From: JALZKA01 sp033856515
GTDB taxonomy: Bacteria > Actinomycetota > Thermoleophilia > Solirubrobacterales > 70-9
Direction: 5' to 3'
Length of the DNA: 64,000 nt
NCBI GenBank assembly: GCA_033856515.1
Contig: JAWVEY010000019.1
Location: 1 to 64,000, forward strand
Shown: one piece after another, positions 48,998 to 57,531 of the stretch
Layout: each line of letters begins with the position of its first letter
Position numbering within the stretch: position 1 is the first letter of the stretch
Made by a program: the position numbers and the translations under genes
Notes under the pieces: model-generated
What the model was told of the DNA's origin: nothing
Databases searched by the model: none
Seen by the model: the letters and a program-made list of their open reading frames with translations, nothing else

Positions 48998-50515
48998 ATG
49001 CGCCTTGAGCCACGCGAGATGCCGGGCTGGCCGCCGCTCGCCTGGGTCGCCCGGTGCGGTGACGTCGTGGAACTGTGGCATGGCCCCCGGGTCGAGGTGG
49101 GCGCGGAGTGGGCGTACGAAGGCGCGTGGGACGGCGATTTCGCCGGCGGGGCGTTCGACCAGGTGGCCGTGAGCCTTGGCTCAGGGGTGCGCATCCGCGG
49201 CGAGGAGGCGGTGTTCGTCTCGCCGACGTCGACGATCGACCGCCTGTGCCATCTCGTCGCCGCAACCGGTGAGACGTCGGTCTCGAACTCGTTGCTCGCC
49301 CTGCTCGAGACGGCGGGGGCGGAGATGACCGAACCGAAGTACCAGGCTCGGGTGACATCGATCGTCAAGGGGATCGACAGGTGCCGGAGCACGCTCGAGA
49401 CCTCCGCGGGGCCTGTCCACCTGACTCACTTCCGGAACCTCGCGTGGTCGTCTGGCCGGCTGGAGCGCCGCGACAAGCCGATTCCCTCGCAGGCTCTCAA
49501 TGACTTCGGCGCCTATCGCACCCTTCTCGCTGGCACCTTCGCGAAACTCGGGGCGAACATGGCGGACCCGGCCCGGCACTTTCCGCTCGCCTTCCTCGGA
49601 ACCCTTTCGTCGGGCTACGACGCGAACGCCGCCACAGCGCTCGCCGCCGAGGCGGGATGCCGCAGGGCCATCTGCTTCGAGACGACGGGGAGCGGCCACC
49701 CGGACAGCGGCGTTCCCGTCGCAGAGGCGCTCGGGATCGAGCCGATCGTGATCGAGCGCGAAGCCTGGCGCGAGGTTCCCCAGCTTCCGGGCGGGACCGA
49801 GGTTCCGTTTCTGGCAGCCGGGGGAGGAAGCGGCCTGGTCGGCTTCCACGGCGCACAAGCGCACCTCGAAGGTGCCGTGTTGGTTTCTGGCTTCTACGGG
49901 GATTCGATCTGGAACCCGGAGTGGTCGAAGCTCGGGCCCGACGTCGTCCGCAAGGACGCTTCCGGCCTGGGCTTCTGCGAGTACCGCCTCCACGCCGGCT
50001 TCGTCAACTGCGCGCCGGCGTTCTGGGCGGCGCGCCAGGTCGCTGACGTAGTCGCCATCAGCCGCTCGGCGGAGATGGCCCCATGGATGCTCGGCGCCGG
50101 CTACGACCGCCCGATCCCCCGCCGGATCGCCGAGGAGGCCGGCGTCCCGCGAGATGCGTTCGGCAAGACCAAACGTGCTGTCCCCAAGGCGCAGCCTCAC
50201 CGCGACAGGCGCTTTCTCACGCCCGAGGCGAGCGGCGATTACTTCGCATGGCTTCGCGAGAACCGGAGCGAGGAGGGCATGCCGAGCGTGATCTCGCCCG
50301 CCCTAGACCGCGCGCAGTTCGCGCGGCGCGATATCTCGCTGCGAGCGCATGTTGCGCTGGGAAGACTTCCGGCACTGCGGCGCTCGGAGTGGTGGAAGCG
50401 GCGCCGGAAGGAACTTAGGCGAAGGCACCGGAGCCCCACGCCGCTCCGCGCCCACGCCGTGGCGTGGGCGCTCGATCGGGGAAGGCGCGCCTACGCCGAA
50501 GGTAAATGTCCGTGA
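48998..50515 (+). CDS. Asparagine-synthase-like PP-loop protein, divergent partner
   Basis: 505 residues from ATG 48998. PP-loop LGTLSSGYDANAATALAAEAG, with SSGYDA (204-209) where active synthases read SGGxDS; the aspartate is kept but the last Ser is Ala. The N-terminal 130 residues resemble the strand-rich Ntn half without a nucleophile. The C-terminal part has FWAARQVADVV and YDRPIPRRIAEEAG, as in the family's helical end, and finishes basic (RRKELRRRHR). A relative of but not a copy of 47186-48949. Possibly forms a mixed complex with it. Ends at an inverted repeat facing purQ. Confidence 0.68.
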   Translation: MRLEPREMPGWPPLAWVARCGDVVELWHGPRVEVGAEWAYEGAWDGDFAGGAFDQVAVSLGSGVRIRGEEAVFVSPTSTIDRLCHLVAATGETSVSNSLLALLETAGAEMTEPKYQARVTSIVKGIDRCRSTLETSAGPVHLTHFRNLAWSSGRLERRDKPIPSQALNDFGAYRTLLAGTFAKLGANMADPARHFPLAFLGTLSSGYDANAATALAAEAGCRRAICFETTGSGHPDSGVPVAEALGIEPIVIEREAWREVPQLPGGTEVPFLAAGGGSGLVGFHGAQAHLEGAVLVSGFYGDSIWNPEWSKLGPDVVRKDASGLGFCEYRLHAGFVNCAPAFWAARQVADVVAISRSAEMAPWMLGAGYDRPIPRRIAEEAGVPRDAFGKTKRAVPKAQPHRDRRFLTPEASGDYFAWLRENRSEEGMPSVISPALDRAQFARRDISLRAHVALGRLPALRRSEWWKRRRKELRRRHRSPTPLRAHAVAWALDRGRRAYAEGKCP

Positions 50516-50546
50516 GTACCCCTATAGGGAGCACTGACGGACGTTT
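50504..50546. terminator. Bidirectional hairpin between the AsnB-like gene and purQ
   Basis: AAATGTCCGTGAGTACCCC, loop TATA, then a near-complementary arm ending in ACGGACGTTT. The stem overlaps the AsnB-like stop, and short A and T runs flank it, so it can end transcription from both converging genes. Confidence 0.6.
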
Positions 50547-50553
50547 GCCCACC

Positions 50554-51219
50554 TCAGGCCGCCGTTGCGGCTTTCGCGACGGCCGCGAAGAGCTTCAGGC
50601 CGTCGCTTGAGCCGGTGAGCGAATCGACCGCGTGCTCGGGATGAGGCATGAGGCCCATCACGTTGCCGGCCTCGTTGGCAACACCCGCGATGTCTCGCGA
50701 GGAGCCGTTCGGGTTCTGGCCCGGGGCGTAGCGCAGGGCGACCTGACCGCGCGCCTCGAGCTCGTCGAGGATGGCGGGCGGAGCGAAGTAGCGGCCGCTC
50801 ATGTGCTTTACCGGGACCGAAAGGAAGTCCTCGATCTCGAGCCCGCGCGTGAAGGCCGAGTCGGTTGAGACCACCTCGAGGTCGACCTGGCGGCAAAGGA
50901 AGCGAAGGCCGTCGTTCGGAAGGAGCGCTCCGGGCAGGAGCCCCGCCTCGCAGAGAACCTGGAAGCCGTTGCAGATGCCGAGCACCGGGCCGCCGCCCTC
51001 GGCGAAGTCGCGGACCGCGTCCATCACGGGAGCGAAGCGCGCGATCGCGCCGGCGCGGAGGTAATCCCCGTAGCTGAAGCCTCCCGGTACGACCACGGCG
51101 TCAATGCCGTCGAGGCTCGTCTCCTCGTGCCAGACCATCCGGGCCTCGCCGACTCGCTCGCACGCCGCCAGCGCGTCCCGCTCATCGCACGAGCCGGGGA
51201 ACTGGAGGACGCCGAACAT
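50554..51219 (-). CDS. purQ: Phosphoribosylformylglycinamidine synthase, glutaminase subunit
   Basis: Hydrolyses glutamine and feeds ammonia to PurL. From ATG 51219 it has 221 residues: FGVLQFPGSCDERDA, the nucleophile GICNGFQVLCEAG, and MPHPEHAVD with catalytic His and Glu. The start overlaps the purS stop in a TGATG coupling; an upstream start at 51279 is rejected on that ground. Confidence 0.94.
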   Translation of the reverse strand: MFGVLQFPGSCDERDALAACERVGEARMVWHEETSLDGIDAVVVPGGFSYGDYLRAGAIARFAPVMDAVRDFAEGGGPVLGICNGFQVLCEAGLLPGALLPNDGLRFLCRQVDLEVVSTDSAFTRGLEIEDFLSVPVKHMSGRYFAPPAILDELEARGQVALRYAPGQNPNGSSRDIAGVANEAGNVMGLMPHPEHAVDSLTGSSDGLKLFAAVAKAATAA

Positions 51220-51443
51220 CAGCCGATCTCTTGGATCTCGTAGTCCTCGATCAGGGGGTTCGCCAGAAGCTTTTCGCAAAGCTCGGAGAGGTGTGAGGCG
51301 TCGTCCGCCTCGAGTTCCACCAGCCGGCCGACGCGAACGTCGCGAACGCTGTCGAAGCCGAGCGCGGGAAGCGCACGCTCGACCGCCTTGCCTTGCGGGT
51401 CGAGGATGCCCTCCTTGGGGCGGATGAGGACGCGAGCCTTCAT
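51219..51443 (-). CDS. purS: Phosphoribosylformylglycinamidine synthase, PurS subunit
   Basis: Small bridging subunit of the PurLQS complex; 74 residues with KARVLIRPKEGILDPQGKAVE and the ending NPLIEDYEIQEIG, typical of PurS. It lies 10 bases downstream of a sulfotransferase gene and is coupled to purQ. Confidence 0.93.
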   Translation of the reverse strand: MKARVLIRPKEGILDPQGKAVERALPALGFDSVRDVRVGRLVELEADDASHLSELCEKLLANPLIEDYEIQEIG

Positions 51444-51453
51444 TACCGCAAAG

Positions 51454-52482
51454 CTAGCGAGGGTCCCGGCCGGTGGCGCGGCCCACAGCGCGGCGGGCGC
51501 GACCCACGGCGGCGTCCAGCCGCGAGGGAGCGTCCGCGTCGGGCGAGCGGAGCTTCAGCGGGCGGGCCGTGCCTTCGAGCGCAAGGACCTCTCCGTATCC
51601 AGCGTCATCCAGGGCCTCTTCCATGCCGAGCGCCTTCGCCGCTTCGGCCCAGCGCGGGTCCTCGCCCCAGAGGATGTCTGCGCCGCGGCGCACGTGTGCC
51701 TCCGCCCATTGGCGAACACCGTCCGGCGTTCCGCGGCCGATCGCGTCGTAGATGCGGTGGAGCTCGCCCTCGGGATCGACCCGCAGGTCCTCCAGTCGGA
51801 CCAGGACGTAGCGGTCGCCGAAGAGCCTGCGGCCGTCGTTGCGAAGGCCGTCCCACACTGCCTTCCACACCACCAGCGGGCGCATGAAGTCAGGGACGCC
51901 GCGCTCGAGCCCCTCGTGCTCGCCCGCGGCAAGGACGTTGCGCGCGATCGCGCTCGACGACCAGAGCTTGCGGCGGGTCCAGGCCTCGAAGAACGCGTCG
52001 GCGTCGGCGTAGCGCGTCGAGTGGCGCCGTCCGCGGCCGAGGAGCATCGACCCGGCAACCGCGCGGGGGTCGCGGACGATGTGGACCAGGGTTGCCTCGG
52101 GATCGACGCGGTGAATGTCGGGCACCTTTCGAAACAGGCGCACCTCCTTGATCAGGACGTTCGGCGCCTGCTCAAGGAGGTATGCGAGGAAGTCGACGCC
52201 CCAGGCGGGGAGTGCCGGGTGGAGCTCCAGGGCAGGAGCCCGCGGCCCGCCGTGATTGAAGAGCTCGAGCGGGACGCCGGGGTGCTCAACGCGTTTGAAC
52301 TCGCGCCTGAGCTGGCGCGTCTCGGCGAACAGGTCCTCGGCGCGCGCGCCCGATCCGCCTCCCGGCGTCTCGGCGTCCTCGCGGAACGGCTCATAGAAGC
52401 GCTTGAGGTCCGGATCCTCGGCGAACGCGTCGTAGAGGATCGTCGTCCCCGAGCGGCGCATCCCCTGGATGAAGACGTTCAC
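51454..52482 (-). CDS. Sulfotransferase 4, divergent subfamily
   Basis: 342 residues. PAPS loop QGMRRSGTTILYDAF (about 6-20), then ATLVHIVRDPRAVAGS as the second site, with RDPR where the other paralogues have RDGRD. Central inserts and the end (basic, Ala/Arg-rich) are unlike the main subfamily. Located between purC and purS, 27 bases from the purC stop and 10 from the purS start, so almost certainly on the purine transcript. Confidence 0.82.
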   Translation of the reverse strand: MNVFIQGMRRSGTTILYDAFAEDPDLKRFYEPFREDAETPGGGSGARAEDLFAETRQLRREFKRVEHPGVPLELFNHGGPRAPALELHPALPAWGVDFLAYLLEQAPNVLIKEVRLFRKVPDIHRVDPEATLVHIVRDPRAVAGSMLLGRGRRHSTRYADADAFFEAWTRRKLWSSSAIARNVLAAGEHEGLERGVPDFMRPLVVWKAVWDGLRNDGRRLFGDRYVLVRLEDLRVDPEGELHRIYDAIGRGTPDGVRQWAEAHVRRGADILWGEDPRWAEAAKALGMEEALDDAGYGEVLALEGTARPLKLRSPDADAPSRLDAAVGRARRAVGRATGRDPR

Positions 52483-52509
52483 GCCAAGGACGCTACATGC
52501 GAACCGGGA

Positions 52510-53364
52510 CTAAAAGTTCCGGCCGGTGATGCGCTCGTACGCCTCGACGTATTTGGCGCGGGTGCCCTGGACGATCTCGTCCGGCAGCTCGGGGCCGGGC
52601 GGCGAGTGGTCCCAGCCCGAGTCGTCGAGCCAGTCGCGCACGTACTGCTTGTCGAAGGACGACTGTCCCCGGCCGGCCTCGTAGTCGTCGGCGGGCCAGA
52701 AGCGCGACGAGTCGGGGGTTAGTACCTCATCGCCCAGGACGATCTCCGCGCCCGGGGAGGCGCCGAACTCGAACTTGGTGTCGGCGATGATGATCCCGCG
52801 CTCCAAGGCGTGTGCGGCGGCGTGCTCGTACAAGGCGATCGAGGTGTCGCGGAGCCCCTCCATCAGCGCGCGGTCGCCGATCGTCTCGACGGCGCGTTCG
52901 AAGGAGATGTTCTCGTCGTGGTCGCCGACCTCGGCCTTGGTGGCCGGTGTGAAGATCGGCTCGGGAAGCTTCTGCGACTCCTGAAGGCCGTCGGGCAGCG
53001 CGATCCCGCACACCTCGCCGGAGCTCTTGTACTCCTTCCAGCCCGAGCCCGTGATGTAGCCGCGGACGACGCACTCGACCGGGTACATGTCGAGCTTCTT
53101 CACACGCAGGCCGCGGCCCTCGGCCTCAGGCGGGACGTCGGCCGTGATCATGTGGTTCGGGCAGATGTCGCCGGTCGTCTCGAACCAAAAAACCGACATG
53201 CGGGTGAGCACCGCGCCCTTGTCGGGGATCGGCGTGGGGAGGACGACGTCATAGGCGGAGATGCGATCCGAGGCGACCATGAGGAGGTCATCCTCGATCT
53301 CGTACATCTCGCGCACCTTGCCGGAGGCGACGAGCTTCAGGTCAGCGAGTGTGTCGGGGCTCAT
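52510..53364 (-). CDS. purC: Phosphoribosylaminoimidazole-succinocarboxamide synthase
   Basis: Adds aspartate to CAIR with ATP. From ATG 53364 it has 284 residues: SGKVREMYEI, VASDRISAYDVVLPTPIPDKG, PVECVVRGYITGSGWKEY, IADTKFEFG and LGDEVLTPDSSRFWP. Complete. It leads the purC-sulfotransferase-purS-purQ run and is divergent from the P450 gene by 26 bases. Confidence 0.94.
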   Translation of the reverse strand: MSPDTLADLKLVASGKVREMYEIEDDLLMVASDRISAYDVVLPTPIPDKGAVLTRMSVFWFETTGDICPNHMITADVPPEAEGRGLRVKKLDMYPVECVVRGYITGSGWKEYKSSGEVCGIALPDGLQESQKLPEPIFTPATKAEVGDHDENISFERAVETIGDRALMEGLRDTSIALYEHAAAHALERGIIIADTKFEFGASPGAEIVLGDEVLTPDSSRFWPADDYEAGRGQSSFDKQYVRDWLDDSGWDHSPPGPELPDEIVQGTRAKYVEAYERITGRNF

Positions 53365-53390
53365 GCGGCGCCAATCTAACATCCGCACCT

Positions 53391-54737
53391 ATGGCATCTC
53401 CGCCAAATGTCCCATTGCCGAAGCTGGTCCAGACGATGCGCTTCATCGTTCGCCCGGTCAGCTTCCTCCAGCACTGGCGCCACGAGCTGGGCGAGACGTT
53501 CGCCGCGTCGCTCATCGGCCCTGGCGAGGTGGTCTTCATCTCGGACGCCGAGTCGGTCAAGGCGCTCTATTCCCGCGACCGGCAGAACACGATCGCGCCC
53601 GGCCGGAACATCGTCCTGCGGCCGCTCCTAGGGGACGGGTCGCTGCTGCTCCAGGAGGGCGACGAGCATCTGCGCCGCCGCAAGCTGATGCTGCCGCCGT
53701 TTCACGGCGAGCGCATGCGCGCCTACGAAAAGGTGATCGAAGAGACGACCCACAACGCGATCGCCGAGTGGCGTCAGGGCGAGGAGTTCGCCCTCCACCC
53801 GACGATGCAGGCGATCACGCTCGAAGTGATCCTTCGTGCAGTCTTCGGGGTCGAGGAGGGGAAGCGCCACGACGAGCTCTCCGAAGGTCTTACGGAGATC
53901 CTTGCGGCAAGCGGGTCGCCGCGAGCGATTGGTCTGCTCTCCCCGCGGGTCCGCAACTCGCCGCTGTACCGGCGCCTCACAGGCAAGATTGCCCGCGTCG
54001 ACGAGCTCCTTGCCGATCAGATCGCCGAGCGGCGCGCCGACCCCGCCCTGGACGAGCGCGACGACATCCTCTCGATGCTGATCTCGGCGCGCTTCGAAGA
54101 CGGCTCCGAGATGTCGGACTCCGAGATCCGCGACCAGCTCATGACGCTTCTCCTCGCCGGGCACGAGACGACCGCTACGGGGCTCGCGTGGGCGTTCGAC
54201 CTCCTCTTCCGCAATCCCGAGGCGTACGAGCGTGTGATCGAGGAGGTCCGGGCGGGAGACGATCACACCTACCTCGATGCCGTGATCTCGGAGACGCTGC
54301 GCGTCAGGCCCGTCGTTCCGTTCACGGGCCGCGAGCTCCGTGAGCCGACCACGCTCGACGGCTTCGACTTCGAGCCGGGGCAGATCATCCTCGCTTCGAT
54401 CTGGCTCACCCACACGCGGCCAGACCTCTATCCGGAACCGTTCGCGTTCAAGCCCGAGCGCTTCCTCGACGGGGCGACAGAGACCTACTCGTGGGTGCCG
54501 TTCGGCGGCGGGACCCGGCGCTGCATCGGTGCCGCCTTCGCCCAGCTCGAGATGCGAGTTGCGCTCCAGACGATCATCCGCGAATGCGACCTGCGCCCTG
54601 GGTCGTCCGAGGCGGAGCGCCCGACCCGCCGCAACGTGACTATGTCGCCCGCCAGGGGGACGCCGGCCGTGCTCGCCGGTCGGCCGCAGGCTAGGGTTGG
54701 CGCCTTGTCTACTGGTTCACTAGAGAACGCCGCGTGA
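53391..54737 (+). CDS. Cytochrome P450 monooxygenase
   Basis: 448 residues. I-helix LLLAGHETTATGLAW (acid-threonine pair), ExxR in SETLRVRP, FKPERFLDG, and the heme-thiolate loop FGGGTRRCIGAAFAQLE with the axial Cys. All hallmark residues are present; the first 10 residues are non-membrane, so it is a soluble bacterial type needing a separate ferredoxin or reductase, none of which is nearby. GTGA overlap with the next sulfotransferase gene suggests that it hydroxylates the molecule that is then sulfated. Confidence 0.92.
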   Translation: MASPPNVPLPKLVQTMRFIVRPVSFLQHWRHELGETFAASLIGPGEVVFISDAESVKALYSRDRQNTIAPGRNIVLRPLLGDGSLLLQEGDEHLRRRKLMLPPFHGERMRAYEKVIEETTHNAIAEWRQGEEFALHPTMQAITLEVILRAVFGVEEGKRHDELSEGLTEILAASGSPRAIGLLSPRVRNSPLYRRLTGKIARVDELLADQIAERRADPALDERDDILSMLISARFEDGSEMSDSEIRDQLMTLLLAGHETTATGLAWAFDLLFRNPEAYERVIEEVRAGDDHTYLDAVISETLRVRPVVPFTGRELREPTTLDGFDFEPGQIILASIWLTHTRPDLYPEPFAFKPERFLDGATETYSWVPFGGGTRRCIGAAFAQLEMRVALQTIIRECDLRPGSSEAERPTRRNVTMSPARGTPAVLAGRPQARVGALSTGSLENAA

Positions 54738-55669
54738 AGCTGAGACGCCGCAACATGGTGGCCGCACGTCGCGGCTCGGAGCCCCCCGCCCCGTTCGTCG
54801 TGGGCGTCGGGCGCTCGGGCACGACACTTCTGCGCCTGATGCTGGACGCCCACCCAGCGGTGGCGATCCCGCCCGAGACGCACTTCGCGGTGCGCCTTGT
54901 CAAGCGCTTCTCAGAGGCGCCGATGACTGCATCTGAAACCGCGGAATGGATCTCTTCGAAGAACCGCTGGGGCGACTTCGGCCTGGACGCCGCCGAGTTC
55001 GAGAACAGACTGGCCGCGCACCGGAGGCTGACCGCGGGCGATGCGCTCCGCGACTTCTTCACGCTCTACGCCGAGCGCCACGGCAAGACGCGCTGGGGTG
55101 ACAAGACGCCGATCTACGTGCGCCAGATGCGCCGGATCGAGCGCGCGGTGCCCGAGGCGCATTTCATCCACATGATCCGCGACGGGCGTGACGTCGCGCT
55201 TTCGGTCTGGGACCGGGTGGGCAAGGAGAAGGACGCGACGCGCATGGCGCGCCTTTGGAAGCGCCGGATCCGCAAGGCCCGCCGCCAGGCCGAGAAGCTC
55301 GGCCACTACCTCGAGGTCCGCTACGAGGACCTGGTCCTCGAGACGGAGCCGACGCTGCGCCGCGTTGCCGCCTTCATTGACCTGGAATGGGACGACGCGA
55401 TGCTCTCCTATCACGAGCACTCGGAGGAGCGGATGGCCGAGATGGACCGCGACCTGCCCGCTCTCGCGAGCGGTCGCGAGCGCCCGGGCAGCCGCAGGCT
55501 CGATGCGTTCAAGCTCACCTCAGAGCCGCCCCAGGCGACGCGCGTTGCACGCTGGCGCGAGCAGATGGAGCCGGCAGACGTCGAGGCGTTCGAGGACACT
55601 GCGGGTGACCTCCTGGCCGAGCTCGGGTACGAGTCCGGCGTCGGAGCGGCGATCGGGGGCGAGCGATGA
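54734..55669 (+). CDS. Sulfotransferase 5, coupled to the P450
   Basis: 311 residues from GTG 54734, which overlaps the P450 stop (GTGA). PAPS loop VGRSGTTLLRLMLDAHPAV, PPETHF, WGDKTPIYVRQM, AHFIHMIRDGRDVALS, HYLEVRYEDLVLETEPTLRRV, and the end FEDTAGDLLAELGYE. All PAPS-binding motifs intact. Translational coupling makes a stepwise hydroxylate-then-sulfate pathway the likeliest reading. Confidence 0.88.
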   Translation: MKLRRRNMVAARRGSEPPAPFVVGVGRSGTTLLRLMLDAHPAVAIPPETHFAVRLVKRFSEAPMTASETAEWISSKNRWGDFGLDAAEFENRLAAHRRLTAGDALRDFFTLYAERHGKTRWGDKTPIYVRQMRRIERAVPEAHFIHMIRDGRDVALSVWDRVGKEKDATRMARLWKRRIRKARRQAEKLGHYLEVRYEDLVLETEPTLRRVAAFIDLEWDDAMLSYHEHSEERMAEMDRDLPALASGRERPGSRRLDAFKLTSEPPQATRVARWREQMEPADVEAFEDTAGDLLAELGYESGVGAAIGGER

Positions 55670-56643
55670 GCCTCAACCCGATCACGCGCCGCCGCGAGCG
55701 GCTTCGCCGCAAGCGCCGGGAGGTTCGCCAGGCCAAACGCGCGAAGAAGCTCGCCAACAGGCCGCCGCCCATGCCGTTCGTCGTAGGGGTCAACCGCTCC
55801 GGGACGACCCTTCTGCGGATGATGCTCGACTCCCATCCCGACCTCGCGATCCCGCCCGAGACGCACTTCTTGCCGGCGCTTTTCAAAACGATGCTCGACG
55901 CGCGGAAGGAGGGTGAGCGGATGACGCCCGAGCAGGTCACTGCCTTCCTGGTCGAGCACCGCCGCTGGGGCGACTTCGGTCTCGATCCCGATGTTCTCAC
56001 CCAGCGCTTTTCGGAGATGAAGGGCATGCGTCCCAAGCTGGTCCTGCGTGCCTTTTACGGGCTGTACGCCGAAAATCAAGGGAAGTCCCGCTACGGCGAC
56101 AAGACGCCGGGCTACGTGAAGCAGATGGGGACGGTCCAGCGGGCGCTGCCCGAAGCGCGGTTCATCCACCTCATTCGCGACGGGCGGGACGTTGCCCTCT
56201 CGCGTGAGCGCAGGACCGACGCGGAAGAGCTGAGCGTCGAGCGCCACGCAATGATCTGGAAGCGACGGATCAACCGAGCGCGCCGCCAAGAGGTCAGGCT
56301 CAAGCACTACCTCGAGATCCGCTACGAGGACCTCGTACGGGACCCGGAGGACACTCTCCGCACCGTCTGCGAGTTCATCGAGCTTCCGTACGACCCCGCG
56401 ATGCTCACCTACCACGAGCGCTCGGCGGACCGCCTTCAGGAGATCGCCAGAGACCTCCACGATGATGACGGCGGTGCGCTCCGCCCCGCGGAGGAGCGAC
56501 TCGAGGCCCACCAGCTGGTGACCGACGCGCCGCGCGAGGACAGGGTCGAGCGCTGGCGCGAGCTCATGTCGCCAGAAGACGTGGCGCAGTTCGAGGACAC
56601 CGCCGGCGATCTCCTCGAAGAGCTCGGCTACGACCTCTCGTAG
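55666..56643 (+). CDS. Sulfotransferase 6, coupled to sulfotransferase 5
   Basis: 325 residues from ATG 55666, overlapping the previous stop (ATGA). A basic N-terminal helix of about 30 residues (RRRERLRRKRREVRQAK) precedes the PAPS loop VNRSGTTLLRMMLDSHPDL; then PPETHF, YGDKTPGYVKQM, ARFIHLIRDGRDVALS, HYLEIRYEDLVRDPEDTLR, FEDTAGDLLEELGYD. Two sulfotransferases behind one P450 imply either two sulfation sites or a heterodimer. Confidence 0.88.
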   Translation: MSLNPITRRRERLRRKRREVRQAKRAKKLANRPPPMPFVVGVNRSGTTLLRMMLDSHPDLAIPPETHFLPALFKTMLDARKEGERMTPEQVTAFLVEHRRWGDFGLDPDVLTQRFSEMKGMRPKLVLRAFYGLYAENQGKSRYGDKTPGYVKQMGTVQRALPEARFIHLIRDGRDVALSRERRTDAEELSVERHAMIWKRRINRARRQEVRLKHYLEIRYEDLVRDPEDTLRTVCEFIELPYDPAMLTYHERSADRLQEIARDLHDDDGGALRPAEERLEAHQLVTDAPREDRVERWRELMSPEDVAQFEDTAGDLLEELGYDLS

Positions 56644-56655
56644 CTCGCGGGGCCC

Positions 56656-57378
56656 CTATGTAGCGGGCTCTCCCGAGAGAATCGGTGAGGGCCTGAATCC
56701 CTTGACGATCAGGTAGATCGCGAAGGACAGCTCGAAAGCGGCCTCCGGAACCGAGAAGAGGGCGTGTGCACCGTCTTGCTCGTAGGCGCCGAACAGCACG
56801 GCGATCGCTGACAGGAAGATCAAGGGGCCGCCGACAACACCCAGCAGTGCCAGACGCGGAGGCATGAGGCCGGTGCGGTACATGAGCCAGCCGAGCAGGA
56901 GGCCGTTGACGCCGACGCAGAATCCGGGGCCAAGCAGGAAGGTCCAGTCGTGGACAGCGACGAGGGATTGCCCGGTGATTTCGAGCGTCCCCGCCGCATC
57001 TCCGATGGATGAGGCGAGGTCGTCTCGCAGGGTGAGGATCGACAGGAGGCTGATGGCACCGACGCCGATGATCGTCGATTCGATGGTGCGCGAGGCGACG
57101 TAGCTGAGTGAGAGGGCTTCGCTGTACCGCCTGAGGATCGGATACATCACGACCGCCGTCCCGACGTTGCCGATCATCAGGAGGAACTCGAGGAGCGCGC
57201 CCAGCTGGATGCGACCATCCTCGCCCGACCCGAGGATGAAGTCCGTCTCGTCCAGGATCGGTTTGTAGAGGACGAGACCGGCGAGGATCGAGGTGACGAA
57301 GGTGGACGCCATGAGCCACCCGGCTATGCGTGCCGTCTTGTTCTCCGCGAGTGTGGGCAGCGCTGTGGGCGAGGACAT
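56656..57378 (-). CDS. DUF4386-type membrane protein
   Basis: 240 residues from ATG 57378, with about six membrane helices: ARIAGWLMASTFVTSILAGLVLY, LGALLEFLLMIGNVGTAVVMYPI, the TIIGVGAISLLSIL segment, the HDWTFLLGPGFCVGVNGLLLGWLMYR segment, LALLGVVGGPLIFLSAIAVLFG, and a final one. The NKTARIAG start and YPILRRYSEALSLSYVASR loop are typical of this uncharacterised actinobacterial family. Convergent with sulfotransferase 6 by 12 bases. No link to sulfation is evident. Confidence 0.75.
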   Translation of the reverse strand: MSSPTALPTLAENKTARIAGWLMASTFVTSILAGLVLYKPILDETDFILGSGEDGRIQLGALLEFLLMIGNVGTAVVMYPILRRYSEALSLSYVASRTIESTIIGVGAISLLSILTLRDDLASSIGDAAGTLEITGQSLVAVHDWTFLLGPGFCVGVNGLLLGWLMYRTGLMPPRLALLGVVGGPLIFLSAIAVLFGAYEQDGAHALFSVPEAAFELSFAIYLIVKGFRPSPILSGEPAT

Positions 57379-57481
57379 GTCGACTCCTTCAGATTGGGAC
57401 CCCCCGTGCAACCTGAACCTATATCGAATAGGAGCTAGTCCAAATCCCCGACTGCCTCGAGAGCCTTGTCGCCGCTTACTA

Positions 57482-57504
57482 CCCGGCCTCCTTTGACGGC
57501 CGGG
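57482..57504. promoter_or_regulatory. Inverted repeat upstream of the TolB-like gene
   Basis: CCCGGCC-N9-GGCCGGG, a perfect 7-base inverted repeat 28 bases before the ATG of the propeller protein. Could be an operator, or a hairpin in the leader; no T run, so a terminator is less likely. Confidence 0.35.
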
Positions 57505-57531
57505 ACCGGCGGGAGTAACCTCGATCGGGCG

